14,404 nt of DNA from Trametopsis cervina (GCA_022385755.1 MU278354.1:431787-446190); one strand, 5' to 3'. Positions 1 through 7,450 are shown, numbered from the stretch's first letter. The notes: a model not told the origin generated them from the sequence alone. Numbers and translations: made by a program.

Positions 1-1313
1 GGCTTCAGTCAGCGTCCAGGATTTGACTACCTTGAGACATTTGCCCCTACTGTGCGCATGGCCTCTATCCGGACTGTGCTTGCTCTGGCTGCCTTGGAGG
101 ACCTGGATCTTCGCTCTGTCGACATCTCTCATGCCTTTATCAATGGGGAACTCGAGGAGGAGATCTACATGCAGCAACCAGAGGGTTTCCACTTTGGCTC
201 TCCTGGTGATGTCCTTCGTCTGCAGCGCTCTATCTATGGTCTGAACCAGGCTAGTCGAGTCTGGGGAATCACTCTGCACCAGGTCCTTGCTGCTATTAAG
301 TCAGATGCATCCCTCTTCATCCTCTCCAGGGATACTGTGCGCATCATCATGCCTGTCTACACCGATGATATCACCATTGCCTCCACATCTCCTTCAGAAT
401 CTGACCGCATTGTCCAGGAGCTCTCCCAGCACTTCAAGTTGCGAGATCTAGGCCCTACTTCATGGCTACTGGGGATAGAGATCATCAGAGACCGTCCTAA
501 GCGCTCCATTTCGCTTTCCCAACGCCAGTATGTTGTGGACATGCTTGAGACCTATGGTTTCTCTGACTGTTCAACTGTGCACACTCCCATGCTCCCCAAC
601 ACGCATCTGACTACCAAGGACAGCCCTACCACTCCTGAGGCGCATGCTGCCATGTCTGACATCCCCTACATCAATGCTGTTTGTTCTCTCATGTACTTGG
701 CCACCTCCACTCGTCCTGACATCGCCTACACTGTCTCTAAACTCGCTCGCTTCACCTCCAACCCTGGTCTCCCTCATTGAGCCGCTGTAAAACATCTGTT
801 CAGATACCTGAAGGGCACCATAGATTTGAAGTTGACATATGGTCCAGTCCAGTCAACTTCAGAGCTCTTCTTGACCTTCTCAGATGCAGACTATGGGATG
901 GATCCAGACACTCGTCATTCGACTGGAGCCTATGTGGTGTGCATTGGGACTGGAGCGGTTGATTGGAGCAGCAAACTTCAGTCAGTGGTTGCTCAGTCTA
1001 CTACAGAGGCTGAGTGAGTACATTGCTGCTGTGGATGCGCAATCTGTTGACCGAGTTTGGCTACAAACTTGGTTCTGATGCCTCTACCCTTCGCATGGAC
1101 AACAACTCTGCGATCTCTGTCGCCAAAAATCCAGAGAAGTTCTTTCGTGTGAAGCACATGGACCTGAAGCTGTATTGGCTGAAGGAAACTGTGGAGAGTG
1201 GGCAGATTCGACCAGTTTACTGCCCCACAGCAGCTATGCCTGCTGACTTGCTCACCAAGGCTGTTGCTGGTGTTAAAGTTGAACATCTGCGCAAGCTCAT
1301 GGGCTTGCAATGA
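1..1313 (+). pseudogene. Ty1/copia pol 3' part: reverse transcriptase and RNase H, broken
   Basis: The reading frame is open from base 1 and continues off the left edge, so this is only the C-terminal part of a copia polyprotein. The RT part shows the early motif ending ETFAPTVRM, the motif SVDISHAFINGELEEEIYMQ (94 onward region), YGLNQASRVW, and the catalytic box at 358-369. That box reads YTDD rather than the usual YVDD. RNase H follows, with DAD near 883, STTEAE near 1000 and RMDNNSAI near 1094, then the LTKAV and LRKLMGLQ end. Breaks: TGA at 778-780 where the family has Trp; a 4-bp tandem duplication at 1011-1018; and a deletion near 1032 that shifts frame again. The stretch before SDASLFIL also looks a few residues short. 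It is a dead retrotransposon remnant; family identity is certain, subfamily is not. Confidence 0.95.
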
Positions 1314-1325
1314 TGTGTTGGGTTC

Positions 1326-1333
1326 AGGGGGAG
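1326..1333 (+). other. Copia polypurine tract (PPT)
   Basis: AGGGGGAG lies 13 bases after the pol stop codon. This is where a copia element primes plus-strand DNA synthesis. Normally the 3' LTR starts directly after it. Here the best TG start is 28 bases further on, so either a short insertion separates them or the LTR boundary is misjudged. Confidence 0.6.
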
Positions 1334-1361
1334 TTTTTATGCTGCAGAGACGTGCTGCGAG

Positions 1362-1694
1362 TGTTGGATAATGCCTGCTAAGCACTTGTCTCTATTTTAT
1401 TTCGTCTTTTATCACTCATTTCATCCCTTATGTCGAGTATGGACCCTTTCCCTACCTTCCCATGGACTGTCTACACCTTCTACTATTTTCCTCTATTTTT
1501 CCCCGACCTCTACAGGTCATTCTACTAGTGTAACTTTCACTTGGCAGTATTCTGCTTGCGTTAGCCGAGTTTAAGCGCCCGTAGTCGCTCACCCTGCAGC
1601 CTGAGCCCTCTGACCCTCTCTCAGTTGCTCATCTCAGACTGCAGTATAAGTCTGTCAGAGCCTGTTCTGGTTGAGTATAACTCCCAGAACAACA
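1362..1694 (+). mobile_element. Probable 3' LTR of the copia remnant
   Basis: The segment starts TGTTGG and ends AACAACA, giving the TGTTG/CAACA inverted ends typical of copia LTRs, and it lies just downstream of the polypurine tract. At about 333 bp the length is reasonable for a copia LTR. The inside is pyrimidine-rich and has no believable coding frame. The 5' LTR lies outside the window, so the ends cannot be confirmed by comparison, and no target duplication can be checked. Confidence 0.45.
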
Positions 1695-2151
1695 TCCCAC
1701 TGATGTATTACAGCTACATCCTCCCATATCTTTACCCCCAGTGCACGCATATTGTCACACAGAAAAAGCGTCCTCACACTTCATGCCATGCGCAAGAAGC
1801 ACAGCAGATCATTAACAATATGTGCTGATGTCCTACACCAAGAATGCGAAAGATCTAGTTAATCATGAGCTTATGCAATCACATGCAGCCACAAGGCAAG
1901 CACATTGAAATGAGGCTGAAAGATCTCACAAGAGATCTTCTCGGCAAACTCGAGATCTGCAGACTTAGAGATCAGTGTCCCTTTGTTTAGTGCCACCACC
2001 CTATGAGGCATGTCTTCCAGACATTGTCATTTCCCATGAGATGATATCATCTGCAGTCGTTGTTCTACCCTCATCTCCAGCACCAGTACCCGCTGCTGTG
2101 ACTTTGAGGGCTTGCGCTACCACTTTGATTGAGGAAGGCAAGATTGTCAAG
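1695..2151. other. Intergenic stretch, nothing recognised
   Basis: The 457 bp contain no recognisable gene. Short open frames occur, for example at 1975-2178, but they have no known domain or motif and run into the LTR-like segment that follows. Several GATCT-containing words (around 1850-1965) cluster here without forming a clear repeat. It may be old transposon or host spacer DNA. Confidence 0.4.
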
Positions 2152-2453
2152 TGTTGTGGTTATACATATAGCGCCTAATTTATTTGATTTATTTTCTTTT
2201 GTTTTTGGCGCATCCTACATGTTCTCACAATCACATGACTTATCGACACAGTCTCATGACCTACATAATCACATGATATACATGTGCACTTGCGCTCCAT
2301 GCATGCTTTGGCCAGATGCTGACATCTCTAGTTCTGCAACTTCAGTTCCACCCTTAGTCTACTCTGGTTTACTCCTGGTCATTTCGGTCTCACTCCTGTC
2401 TGCTTCGGTCTGCTTCTGTCTAACTTCTATCTACTCTGGTCTGACTTCTGTAG

Positions 2454-2461
2454 TATATATA
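2454..2461 (+). promoter_or_regulatory. TATA box of LTR A
   Basis: TATATATA sits about 37 bp upstream of the first copy of the duplicated block and is preceded by a long CT-rich tract (about 2355-2450), a common arrangement in fungal promoters. Use as a promoter is inferred. Confidence 0.5.
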
Positions 2462-2497
2462 CGCTCCCTTCATTGCTCCTAGCCCTCATCCCAACCT

Positions 2498-2584
2498 TCT
2501 GGTCTTCACTGGGCTAGGTAAGCCTTATTGTACTTGTTCCCTATGTAGTTCCTTATTAATATTATCTGGTCTTCACTGGACTAG
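2498..2584 (+). repeat. Duplicated block with intron-like spacing in LTR A
   Basis: TCTGGTCTTCACTGGGCTAG (2498-2517) recurs with one change at 2565-2584. The first copy is followed at once by GTAAGC, and the second copy ends in TAG. The interval 2518-2584 is therefore a possible 67-nt GT-AG intron whose 3' end repeats the end of the upstream exon. No clear CTRAY branch point is visible. Confidence 0.6.
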
Positions 2585-2882
2585 TGTTGTGCACAGTTTC
2601 ATAGCTATTATTCCTGCATAAGGAATTTACACCAGTTAAGTTCAGAGCAACTCCCTGAATGTCATGTGATCCTGTTTCCATAACAATACCTTGCAATTGA
2701 GACTTATCAGATAGAAGCGATTGAGAAAAGAGGCATTTCTTTCTTACTTACATTGGGAAAAGAAGACCACATCTCTAATAACACTACATCTAGCAGTTCA
2801 TAATAAATTACAGAACGAAGTAGTTACTAGTACCACTCTTCTAGATGACAGAGATTCCAACTTCAAATCTAAATCACCTGAC

Positions 2883-2937
2883 AAAACTTGGTGAGCAGCC
2901 TAGCAAGCAGTAGGTAACAGTTCCTGATGCCTTTATA
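2883..2937 (+). repeat. Direct repeat F, flank copy
   Basis: This 55-bp segment starts AACTTGGTGAGCAG and ends CCTTTATA. It matches 4372-4427, which starts AACTTGGGTGAGCAG and ends TCTTTATA, with scattered differences. The two copies flank the left arm of the foldback element. Confidence 0.7.
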
Positions 2938-2942
2938 CACCT
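2935..2942. repeat. Left 8-bp target site duplication
   Basis: ATACACCT directly precedes the terminal TTAC of the foldback element. The right side (6961-6968) reads ATACTCCT, a 7 of 8 match, which supports one insertion event covering 2943-6960. Confidence 0.65.
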
Positions 2943-3570
2943 TTACAATTCCTGAGGTATGAAGAAAAGAATTGTTCAAGTAATGTCTGGCATATTGGGG
3001 TTTTGTGAGATGTGATGCTTTTTGTCCCCAATATGTGGGAATTTTATTTGACTACACTTTTATAAGCAGATTTTGTTATCATATTGTATGCTTTTGATGG
3101 CATTAGTAGCAGTTATTGATCCATTACCATTTTGTGTAGTTGAGTGCTTATTTGAGACTACAAAACTTCCTCAATTTTTAGAGCTTCTCCATCTCAGAGT
3201 TTTTCAGCAATTCATATGTCAGCATATAGCCATGACATTGGGCTACACTGTGGTCACCTTTATTAAGAACCCATACAGAATTGAGGGCAGAAGATGAAAA
3301 ATACATATGCCCTTTTTGGGAAATAGGCGCCCAACTTTGATGAGCTTTGGCTTGGCCCATAAAACCCTTCTAGTGAAGAAACCCCCCTCATTTGAAGTAT
3401 ATTCCATGCCTCAGTGTTGTTTTATAGACTTTGAAAACTTGCATTATCACGTTTTTTGAGCATTTTGTGTTTTCTGAGCCTAATAATGTAGTTACAGCAA
3501 AGTCATGCATGGTAGGAGGGTCTGAGTAGATAAGTGCACACCTTCATTTTGGGAAGATAAACTCCCATAA

Positions 3571-3586
3571 GCCACTACACCACTGA
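3571..3586 (-). other. Truncated tRNA-like module 2 (A-box part only)
   Basis: The minus strand of 3572-3582 reads TGGTGTAGTGG, the A-box of module 2 at 5927-5937. The rest of that module and the DNA beyond it are missing here, marking the edge of the left-arm deletion. Confidence 0.6.
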
Positions 3587-3741
3587 CCCATACTCATATT
3601 CAGGCAGATTTAATCTAGTATTCCATGTGGTTCAGCAAAAGTGCACCATATGCAGTATGAGGTCTAAGCCAATCAGAACACTGAAAGTAAGCATAATTGC
3701 CAACAAACAGAGGAGTAATTTTAGACACCCAGTTACTCCAA

Positions 3742-3812
3742 AGTTAAAGTAGGGATTGAACCCAGGGCTTTTAGTAGTAAAATAGACAACACTACCACTA
3801 AGCTACCAAGGC
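3742..3812 (-). ncRNA. tRNA-like module 1, left-arm copy (decayed)
   Basis: This is the counterpart of 5635-5705. On the minus strand an A-box TAGCTTAGTGG (3795-3805) fits the tRNA A-box pattern well. A B-box GGTTCAATCCC (3751-3761 region) follows with the spacing of a 71-nt tRNA. The acceptor 3' strand is degraded and no good anticodon stem forms, so it is a pol III-promoter-like or SINE-head-like relic rather than a working tRNA. It points outward to the terminus at 2943. Confidence 0.55.
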
Positions 3813-3996
3813 ATATATTGTAGCTCTATGCTTCAATACAGGACACAATGAAGCATTGTCAAAGTTCATTAGAAATATCATGAAGCAAGTAAGTACCAGT
3901 TGTTAGAGACTAATATCATTTTGTTACCTGATAAAAAATATTTATTCTTGGATAAACAGACATTGCTATTGAACTGTGAATTGATAATAATGAGTT

Positions 3997-4280
3997 GTTA
4001 TTGAGTAAGTAGAAGGTGTTAGCGAGTAAGTAAAATGTATTACTAAGTAAGCAAATATTGTTATTGAGTAAGTAAAACTTGTTATCAAGTAGATAAAGAT
4101 TTTTGCTGAATAAGTAAATATTGTTATCAAGTAAGTAGACATTGTTACTGGGTAAGTAACATTTGTTACTGAGTGAATAGACATTGTTATTGAGTAAGTA
4201 ATAGTTGTTACCAAGTGAATATTATTGGTTACAAATAAGTGAATGGGTAAGTTACATTTGTTACTGAATAAGCAATGTTT
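3997..4280 (+). repeat. 21-bp tandem array, left arm
   Basis: Roughly a dozen degenerate 21-bp units follow the form GTTAYYRAGTAAGTAranatt, for example at 4123, 4144, 4165 and 4186. One irregular unit lies around 4228-4259. Because 21 is a multiple of three and units rarely contain stops, minus-strand frames stay open and read as heptapeptide repeats of the type TYSVTNV. This looks like a consequence of the period rather than a gene. Confidence 0.9.
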
Positions 4281-4371
4281 ACTGACCAAAGTAGGTGCCC
4301 ATATTTGACCTCTCCAGAAGGTGCCCATGATATAGTACATACTATTAATATTAACGCTAACAGTATTACTT

Positions 4372-4427
4372 GAACTTGGGTGAGCAGGCCAGCAAGTGGC
4401 GGGTTACGATTCCTGAGGTCTTTATAT
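4372..4427 (+). repeat. Direct repeat F, internal copy with a terminus-like 16-mer
   Basis: This is the second copy of the 2883-2937 segment, placed exactly where the left arm ends. It contains TTACGATTCCTGAGGT (4404-4419), identical to the outermost 16 bases of the right terminus and of copy 2. The centre of the element thus carries an extra transposon-end-like sequence. Confidence 0.7.
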
Positions 4428-4631
4428 GTTTCTATTGAGAAAGCAGCAATCTTTTTACTTTTCTCATGAATCCAAATAATCTGATAGTGAAAAAACACAC
4501 ATTATATAATGTGTTACCCACCATCAAAGCAATTTGAGAGGTCACATAATCATAACTATATACTAAAAGGACTCATAAAGGACTTTGAAGACTGTTTGAA
4601 ATCTATGGTAATTTTTTGAATTTGATTTAAG

Positions 4632-4778
4632 ACTTGACAGCCAATTTATAAGCTGTGGGCAAAGGACTTCCCAATGTGGAAAATGTGCAGTTATGTAATC
4701 TGATATCACTACCACAAACAGTTTTGCTGTTGTTATATTATTAAGCTCAGAAAGTGCAAAACATGGCCAAAGCAAGGG
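4632..4778 (+). repeat. Segment S, direct copy 1 in the centre
   Basis: About 145 bp matching 4890-5034 and the right-arm segment 6321-6455. Shared words include CTGTGGGC or CCGTGGGA at the start, then TTTTGCTGT and TTAAGCTCAGAAA. The inverted counterparts lie in the left arm (about 3445-3569) and copy 2 (about 13364-13505). Confidence 0.7.
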
Positions 4779-4889
4779 ATTTTAAGGGTGTCATGACTTT
4801 AGAAGTGCAAATAAAGGTGTACAAATGGCTCTATAGGCTGCTCAGAATTTAATGTGATTTTTGTGGATTTTTGTGGATTTTATTTGGCA

Positions 4890-5034
4890 CTCTACAGTCA
4901 ATTTATTGACCGTGGGAAAACCACTTCCAAATATGGAAAACGTCCGCTTAGCTAATGTGATGTTGTTGCTACAAACAGTTTTGCTGTAGCTGCATTATTG
5001 AGCTCAGAAAGTGCAAAATACTGCCAAAACATCG
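4890..5034 (+). repeat. Segment S, direct copy 2 in the centre
   Basis: This is an imperfect tandem partner of 4632-4778, about 258 bp downstream. Shared words are CAAACAGTTTTGCTGT and GAGCTCAGAAAGTGCAAAA-like sequence. The centre of the element is therefore partly built from duplicated arm sequence. Confidence 0.7.
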
Positions 5035-5102
5035 AATTGAGAGCCATATTTCCGCATTTGGGCAAGTTTATTTAGCTCTAGAGACTTCAATTTTTAAGCA
5101 AT

Positions 5103-5126
5103 ACTGTTAGTGCTGATACTAACAGT
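5103..5126. repeat. Hairpin at the inner edge of the right arm
   Basis: ACTGTTAGT (5103-5111) and ACTAACAGT (5118-5126) are perfect inverted repeats with a 6-bp loop. Copy 2 has a related palindrome at 14352-14369 (GTTAGTAT, 2-bp spacer, ATACTAAC). The corresponding left-arm site near 4341-4365 is decayed. Confidence 0.75.
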
Positions 5127-5180
5127 GTGTACTATACCATGGGTACCTTCTGGAGGGGTCAAATACGGGCGCCCAATCTG

Positions 5181-5457
5181 GTAAGTAAGCATTACTTACT
5201 CAGTAACAATTATTACTCACCCCATTCACTGATTTGTAACCAATTTTATTCATTTGGTAGCAACTATTACTTACTCAATAACAATGTCTATTTACTCAGT
5301 AACAAATGTTACTTACCCAGTAACAATCTCTACTTACTTAGTAATAATACTTACTTACTCAGCGAAAATCTTTATCTACTTGATAACAAGTTCTACTTAC
5401 TCAGTAACAGTATTTACTTACTTGGTAACAACCTTTACTTACTCAATAACAACTCCT
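5181..5457 (-). repeat. 21-bp tandem array, right arm
   Basis: This is the inverted counterpart of the left array: on the plus strand units read TTACTTACTCAGTAACAa-like, about 13 units. Two plus-strand frames are open through the array (5127-5531 and 5254-5460), which reflects the 3n period and lack of stops. TTACTNAGTAA inside many units is self-complementary apart from the centre. Confidence 0.9.
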
Positions 5458-5634
5458 TAGCATCAATTCACAGTTCAGTAGCAATGTCTGTTGACTCAGG
5501 AATAAATATTTGTTATCAGGTAACAAAATGATATTAGTCTTTAGCAACTTGTATTTACTTACTTGATGATATTTTTAATGAACTTTGACAATGCTTCATT
5601 GTGTCCTGTATTGAAGCAAATAGTAATGATATAT

Positions 5635-5705
5635 GCCTTGGTAGTTTAATGGTAGTGCTGTCTATTTTACTACTGAAAGCCTTGGGTTCAATCCCTGCCG
5701 GTGGC
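5635..5705 (+). ncRNA. tRNA-like module 1, right-arm copy
   Basis: A 71-nt segment with tRNA-like layout: acceptor-like ends (GCCTTGG at 5635 and CGGTGGC ending at 5705, about 5 of 7 pairs counting a wobble); an A-box-like TAGTTTAATGG (5642-5652); and a T-loop TTCAATC within B-box GGTTCAATCCC (5685-5695) flanked by a partly paired T-stem. The anticodon stem does not pair, so a functional tRNA is unlikely. It resembles a tRNA-derived pol III promoter or SINE head. It has no T-run directly after it. It points toward the right terminus. Confidence 0.6.
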
Positions 5706-5919
5706 AAATTTGCTTCCATTGAGTGTCAGCAGTATTATGATCTTAACTAGCCTCCAACTGGGCGTCTAAAATTACTCCTCTGTTCTTTGGTTAATCATGC
5801 TTACTTGCAGTGTTCTGATTGGCTTAGAGCTCATGTTGCACATGGTGCACTTTTGCTGAACCACATGGTGCTTAAATGAATCTGGGGATACTAGGTTAAA
5901 TCTGCATAACTACTAATGT

Positions 5920-5990
5920 GACTCAGTGGTGTAGTGGTTTAGCTGTAAGTCTTTTTCTGTGTTGCTCCGGGTTCAACTCCAGTGGTGGTC
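5920..5990 (+). ncRNA. tRNA-like module 2 with downstream T8 tract
   Basis: A second 71-nt tRNA-like segment: ends GACT and GGTC pair; A-box TGGTGTAGTGG (5927-5937) matches the consensus at nearly every position; B-box GGTTCAACTCC (5970-5980) matches with one change. The T-stem is partly paired. The anticodon arm does not fold convincingly and an internal T5 (5952-5956) would weaken transcription. Immediately after it lies a run of eight T (5992-5999), as in pol III genes. It is probably a pol III-type unit carried by the transposon; expression is inferred only. Confidence 0.6.
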
Positions 5991-5991
5991 A

Positions 5992-5999
5992 TTTTTTTT
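5992..5999 (+). terminator. Possible pol III terminator
   Basis: TTTTTTTT starts two bases after the end of tRNA-like module 2, exactly where a pol III terminator would be expected on this strand. Confidence 0.5.
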
Positions 6000-6076
6000 C
6001 TTGACCAGATTCTGGCTGTTTTCGCTCAAATGAGCTGTAGAGCCTTCAATAAAATCCGGAAAAATCTGAAAAAATC

Positions 6077-6146
6077 GCCAGAAATTCTGGCAAGCTTAGA
6101 AACCCCCGGTCATATGATCACATGACTTTCACACGATCATGTGATC
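6077..6146. repeat. Pair of inverted repeats in the right arm
   Basis: GCCAGAA, one base, TTCTGGC (6077-6091) is a near-continuous palindrome. GATCACATGA (6116-6125) and TCATGTGATC (6137-6146) are perfect 10-bp inverted repeats. Copy 2 keeps both: CCAGAATTTCTGG at about 13735-13747 and TCACATGA/TCATGTGA at 13681-13715. The conservation in both copies suggests they belong to the element. Confidence 0.7.
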
Positions 6147-6960
6147 TCAAAACTGCGTTCTTTTGCTGGAAAATGTGCAGAATGCCTTATACAAAGCTGG
6201 ATAAAATGCAATAAAATGTGCTAAAATCCGAATATATTATGTAATACACATTAGCATACACCTAAGATGTCACTTGGCTGTCATATGTTATGTATTGAGT
6301 GAAGAGCATACATATACCAGTATAGACAGACCGTGGGAGTTTACCTTCCCAAAATGGAAGGTGTGCGCTTATCTAATCTGACCCTCCCACCATGTACACC
6401 TTTGCTGTAGCTGCATTATTAAGCTCAGAAAACACAAAATACTAGAAAAACATCGACAAAGCTATCACTTCAAGTCTATAAAACAACACTGAGGCATGGA
6501 ATACACTTCAAATGAGGGGGACTCTTCAATATAGGTGTTTTATGAGGCAATCCGAGCCCCATCAAAGTTGGGCGCTTATTTCCCAAAAAGGGCATATGTG
6601 TTTCCCACTTTCTGCTTTCAATTCTGCATGGTTTCCTTAATAAAGGTGACCACAGTGTAGCTCAGTGTCATGGCTACATGTGAATATACAAATTGCTGGG
6701 AAAGTTTGGAAAGGGGAGGCTATAAAAATCGAGGAAGTTTTGAAGTCTCAAATAAGCGCCCAACTACACAAAATGGTAATGGGTCAGTAACTACTACTAA
6801 TGCCATCAAAAGTATATAATATGGTAACAAAATATACTTACAAAAGTGTATTCAAATAAAATTCCCACGCGTTGGGGACAAAAAGCGTCACATGTCGCAA
6901 GACCTCAAAGTGCCAGATGTTACTGGAACGATTCTTTTCTTCGTACCTCAGGAATCGTAA

Positions 6961-6968
6961 ATACTCCT
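6961..6968. repeat. Right 8-bp target site duplication
   Basis: ATACTCCT matches the left flank ATACACCT at 7 of 8 bases. Confidence 0.65.
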
Positions 6969-7071
6969 ACGTTTCCTCCACTGGTACCGTCCCCTGTTAC
7001 CACTAGTTCACCTGCCAACCAGTTACCTCGTCTCTCTCTTGTGACAAGACTGTCTCATACACCCGACTTGT
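6961..7071. other. Short spacer between foldback element and solo LTR
   Basis: No gene or repeat is recognised. Before the solo LTR insertion this was continuous with 7623 onward, so it may be leader or flank of the Ty3/gypsy element. It does not match that element's 3' LTR. Confidence 0.4.
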
Positions 7072-7219
7072 TGTCACGCTTACACCAAAACCCTAGAGCT
7101 TGCTCAAAGTTGAGAGTAGAGTGAGGTACGCGACTTAAGGTTTATCACACTGTACAAGGCCCTCGCAGAGACAAGTAAACTACTGAGACTAGACGACAAG
7201 GGAACACCCTAGTGGAAAG

Positions 7220-7285
7220 CTAAAGACCAGGTTAGATACTACTCTACAAGTACTAATACAAATAAAACCTCACCTAAAGACCAGG
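7220..7285 (-). repeat. Duplicated block with intron-like spacing in LTR B
   Basis: On the minus strand CCTGGTCTTTAG (ending at 7274) is followed by GTGAGG, and a second CCTGGTCTTTAG ends at 7220. The interval 7273 to 7220 is a possible 54-nt GT-AG intron with a CTAAC branch-point sequence (7235-7231) about a dozen bases before the AG. The repeat period is 54 bp. Confidence 0.65.
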
Positions 7286-7323
7286 AGGTCAAGTCTGAGG
7301 TCTTTAGAGCGAGGGACAGGCGG

Positions 7324-7331
7324 TATATATA
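7324..7331 (-). promoter_or_regulatory. TATA box of LTR B
   Basis: TATATATA lies about 40 bp upstream, on the minus strand, of the duplicated block. The word is palindromic and gives no strand by itself; the strand is chosen from the surrounding layout. Confidence 0.45.
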
Positions 7332-7450
7332 CACTAGAGGAGAGACCCCTGGAACCGGGTAGGACTCCTGATACTAAGCTGAATCAGCGATGATGCTAGA
7401 TGGTGTCATCAATGGTGCAATATGGCGCCATCTTCCAGAACCTTCCATCC

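Larger units (their letters stand above)
2152..2685 (+). mobile_element. Probable solo LTR (LTR A)
   Basis: The segment begins TGTTGTGG and ends CCATAACA, which are inverted to each other at 7 of 8 positions. It has an LTR-like order: TCACATGA-type motifs (2231, 2269) in the upstream half, a pyrimidine-rich stretch, a TATA box at 2454-2461, then a duplicated intron-like block. The distances from start to TATA (about 300 bp) and TATA to end (about 225 bp) closely match the better supported solo LTR at 7072-7622 (about 290 and 250). No matching target duplication is visible at these ends, so the borders are tentative. It has no internal coding region. It could be a diverged copia-type LTR. Confidence 0.5.
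2686..2942. other. AT-rich flank of the foldback element
   Basis: No gene is visible. The last part (about 2883-2937) is an imperfect direct repeat of a segment inside the foldback element (about 4372-4427). The final 8 bases (2935-2942) are the left target duplication. Confidence 0.5.
2943..4372 (+). repeat. Left inverted arm of foldback copy 1
   Basis: Read inward, the arm contains, in order: the terminal block (to about 3000); the block around 3060-3153 with the word GATGGCATTAGTAGCAG; a strongly conserved block around 3227-3268 with ATTGGGCTACACTGTGG; a block around 3300-3410 with CCCCCCTCATTTGAAG; segment S (about 3445-3569); a truncated tRNA-like module; a 71-nt tRNA-like module; and the 21-bp array. 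All recur in inverted orientation in 5096-6960 and in direct orientation from 12865. Relative to the right arm it lacks about 390 bp at the junction near 3569. Confidence 0.85.
2943..6960. mobile_element. Foldback DNA transposon with long inverted arms, copy 1 (non-autonomous)
   Basis: The left end TTACAATTCCTGAGGT and the right end (read inward on the minus strand) TTACGATTCCTGAGGT are inverted copies. Homology continues inward for about 1.4 kb on the left and 1.9 kb on the right, with a roughly 720-bp centre at 4373-5095. An 8-bp near-perfect target duplication flanks it. No transposase is seen in any frame; the open frames inside come from the 21-bp arrays. Length of target duplication is compatible with hAT-like elements, while the very long arms recall Mutator-like or foldback elements. 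The terminal bases match no terminus I know well, so the superfamily is unresolved. A second copy begins at 12865. The left arm is more decayed than the right and has lost about 390 bp. Confidence 0.8.
5096..6960 (-). repeat. Right inverted arm of foldback copy 1 (more complete)
   Basis: This is the inverted partner of 2943-4372 and the more complete arm. Read outward on the plus strand it has a hairpin (5103-5126), the 21-bp array, tRNA-like module 1, about 215 bp of linker, tRNA-like module 2 with a T8 tract, a region with inverted repeats (6077-6146), segment S (6321-6455), the conserved blocks, and the terminus TTACGATTCC on the minus strand at 6960. The part 5941-6333 is absent from the left arm, but its outer portion is present in copy 2, so the left arm suffered a deletion. 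Confidence 0.85.

Noticed and set aside
1975..2178. Small protein gene
   Set aside because: No recognisable domain, and it runs across the start of the probable LTR. It looks like a chance open frame.
3073..3297. 74-residue open frame in the left arm
   Set aside because: The homologous DNA in the other two arms does not keep the frame open, so no coding constraint is visible.
3966..4340. Minus-strand open frame with heptapeptide repeats (also 5127-5531, 5254-5460 and 14093-14275)
   Set aside because: The frames exist because the 21-bp unit is a multiple of three and lacks stops. More than one frame is open in the same array, and no signal or domain supports a protein.
5635..5705. Functional tRNA gene
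   Set aside because: A- and B-boxes and the T-loop look right, but the anticodon arm does not pair and the acceptor stem has mismatches. It is kept only as a tRNA-like module.
6846..7124. 92-residue open frame
   Set aside because: It crosses the end of the foldback element, its flank and the start of the solo LTR, so it is not a single gene.
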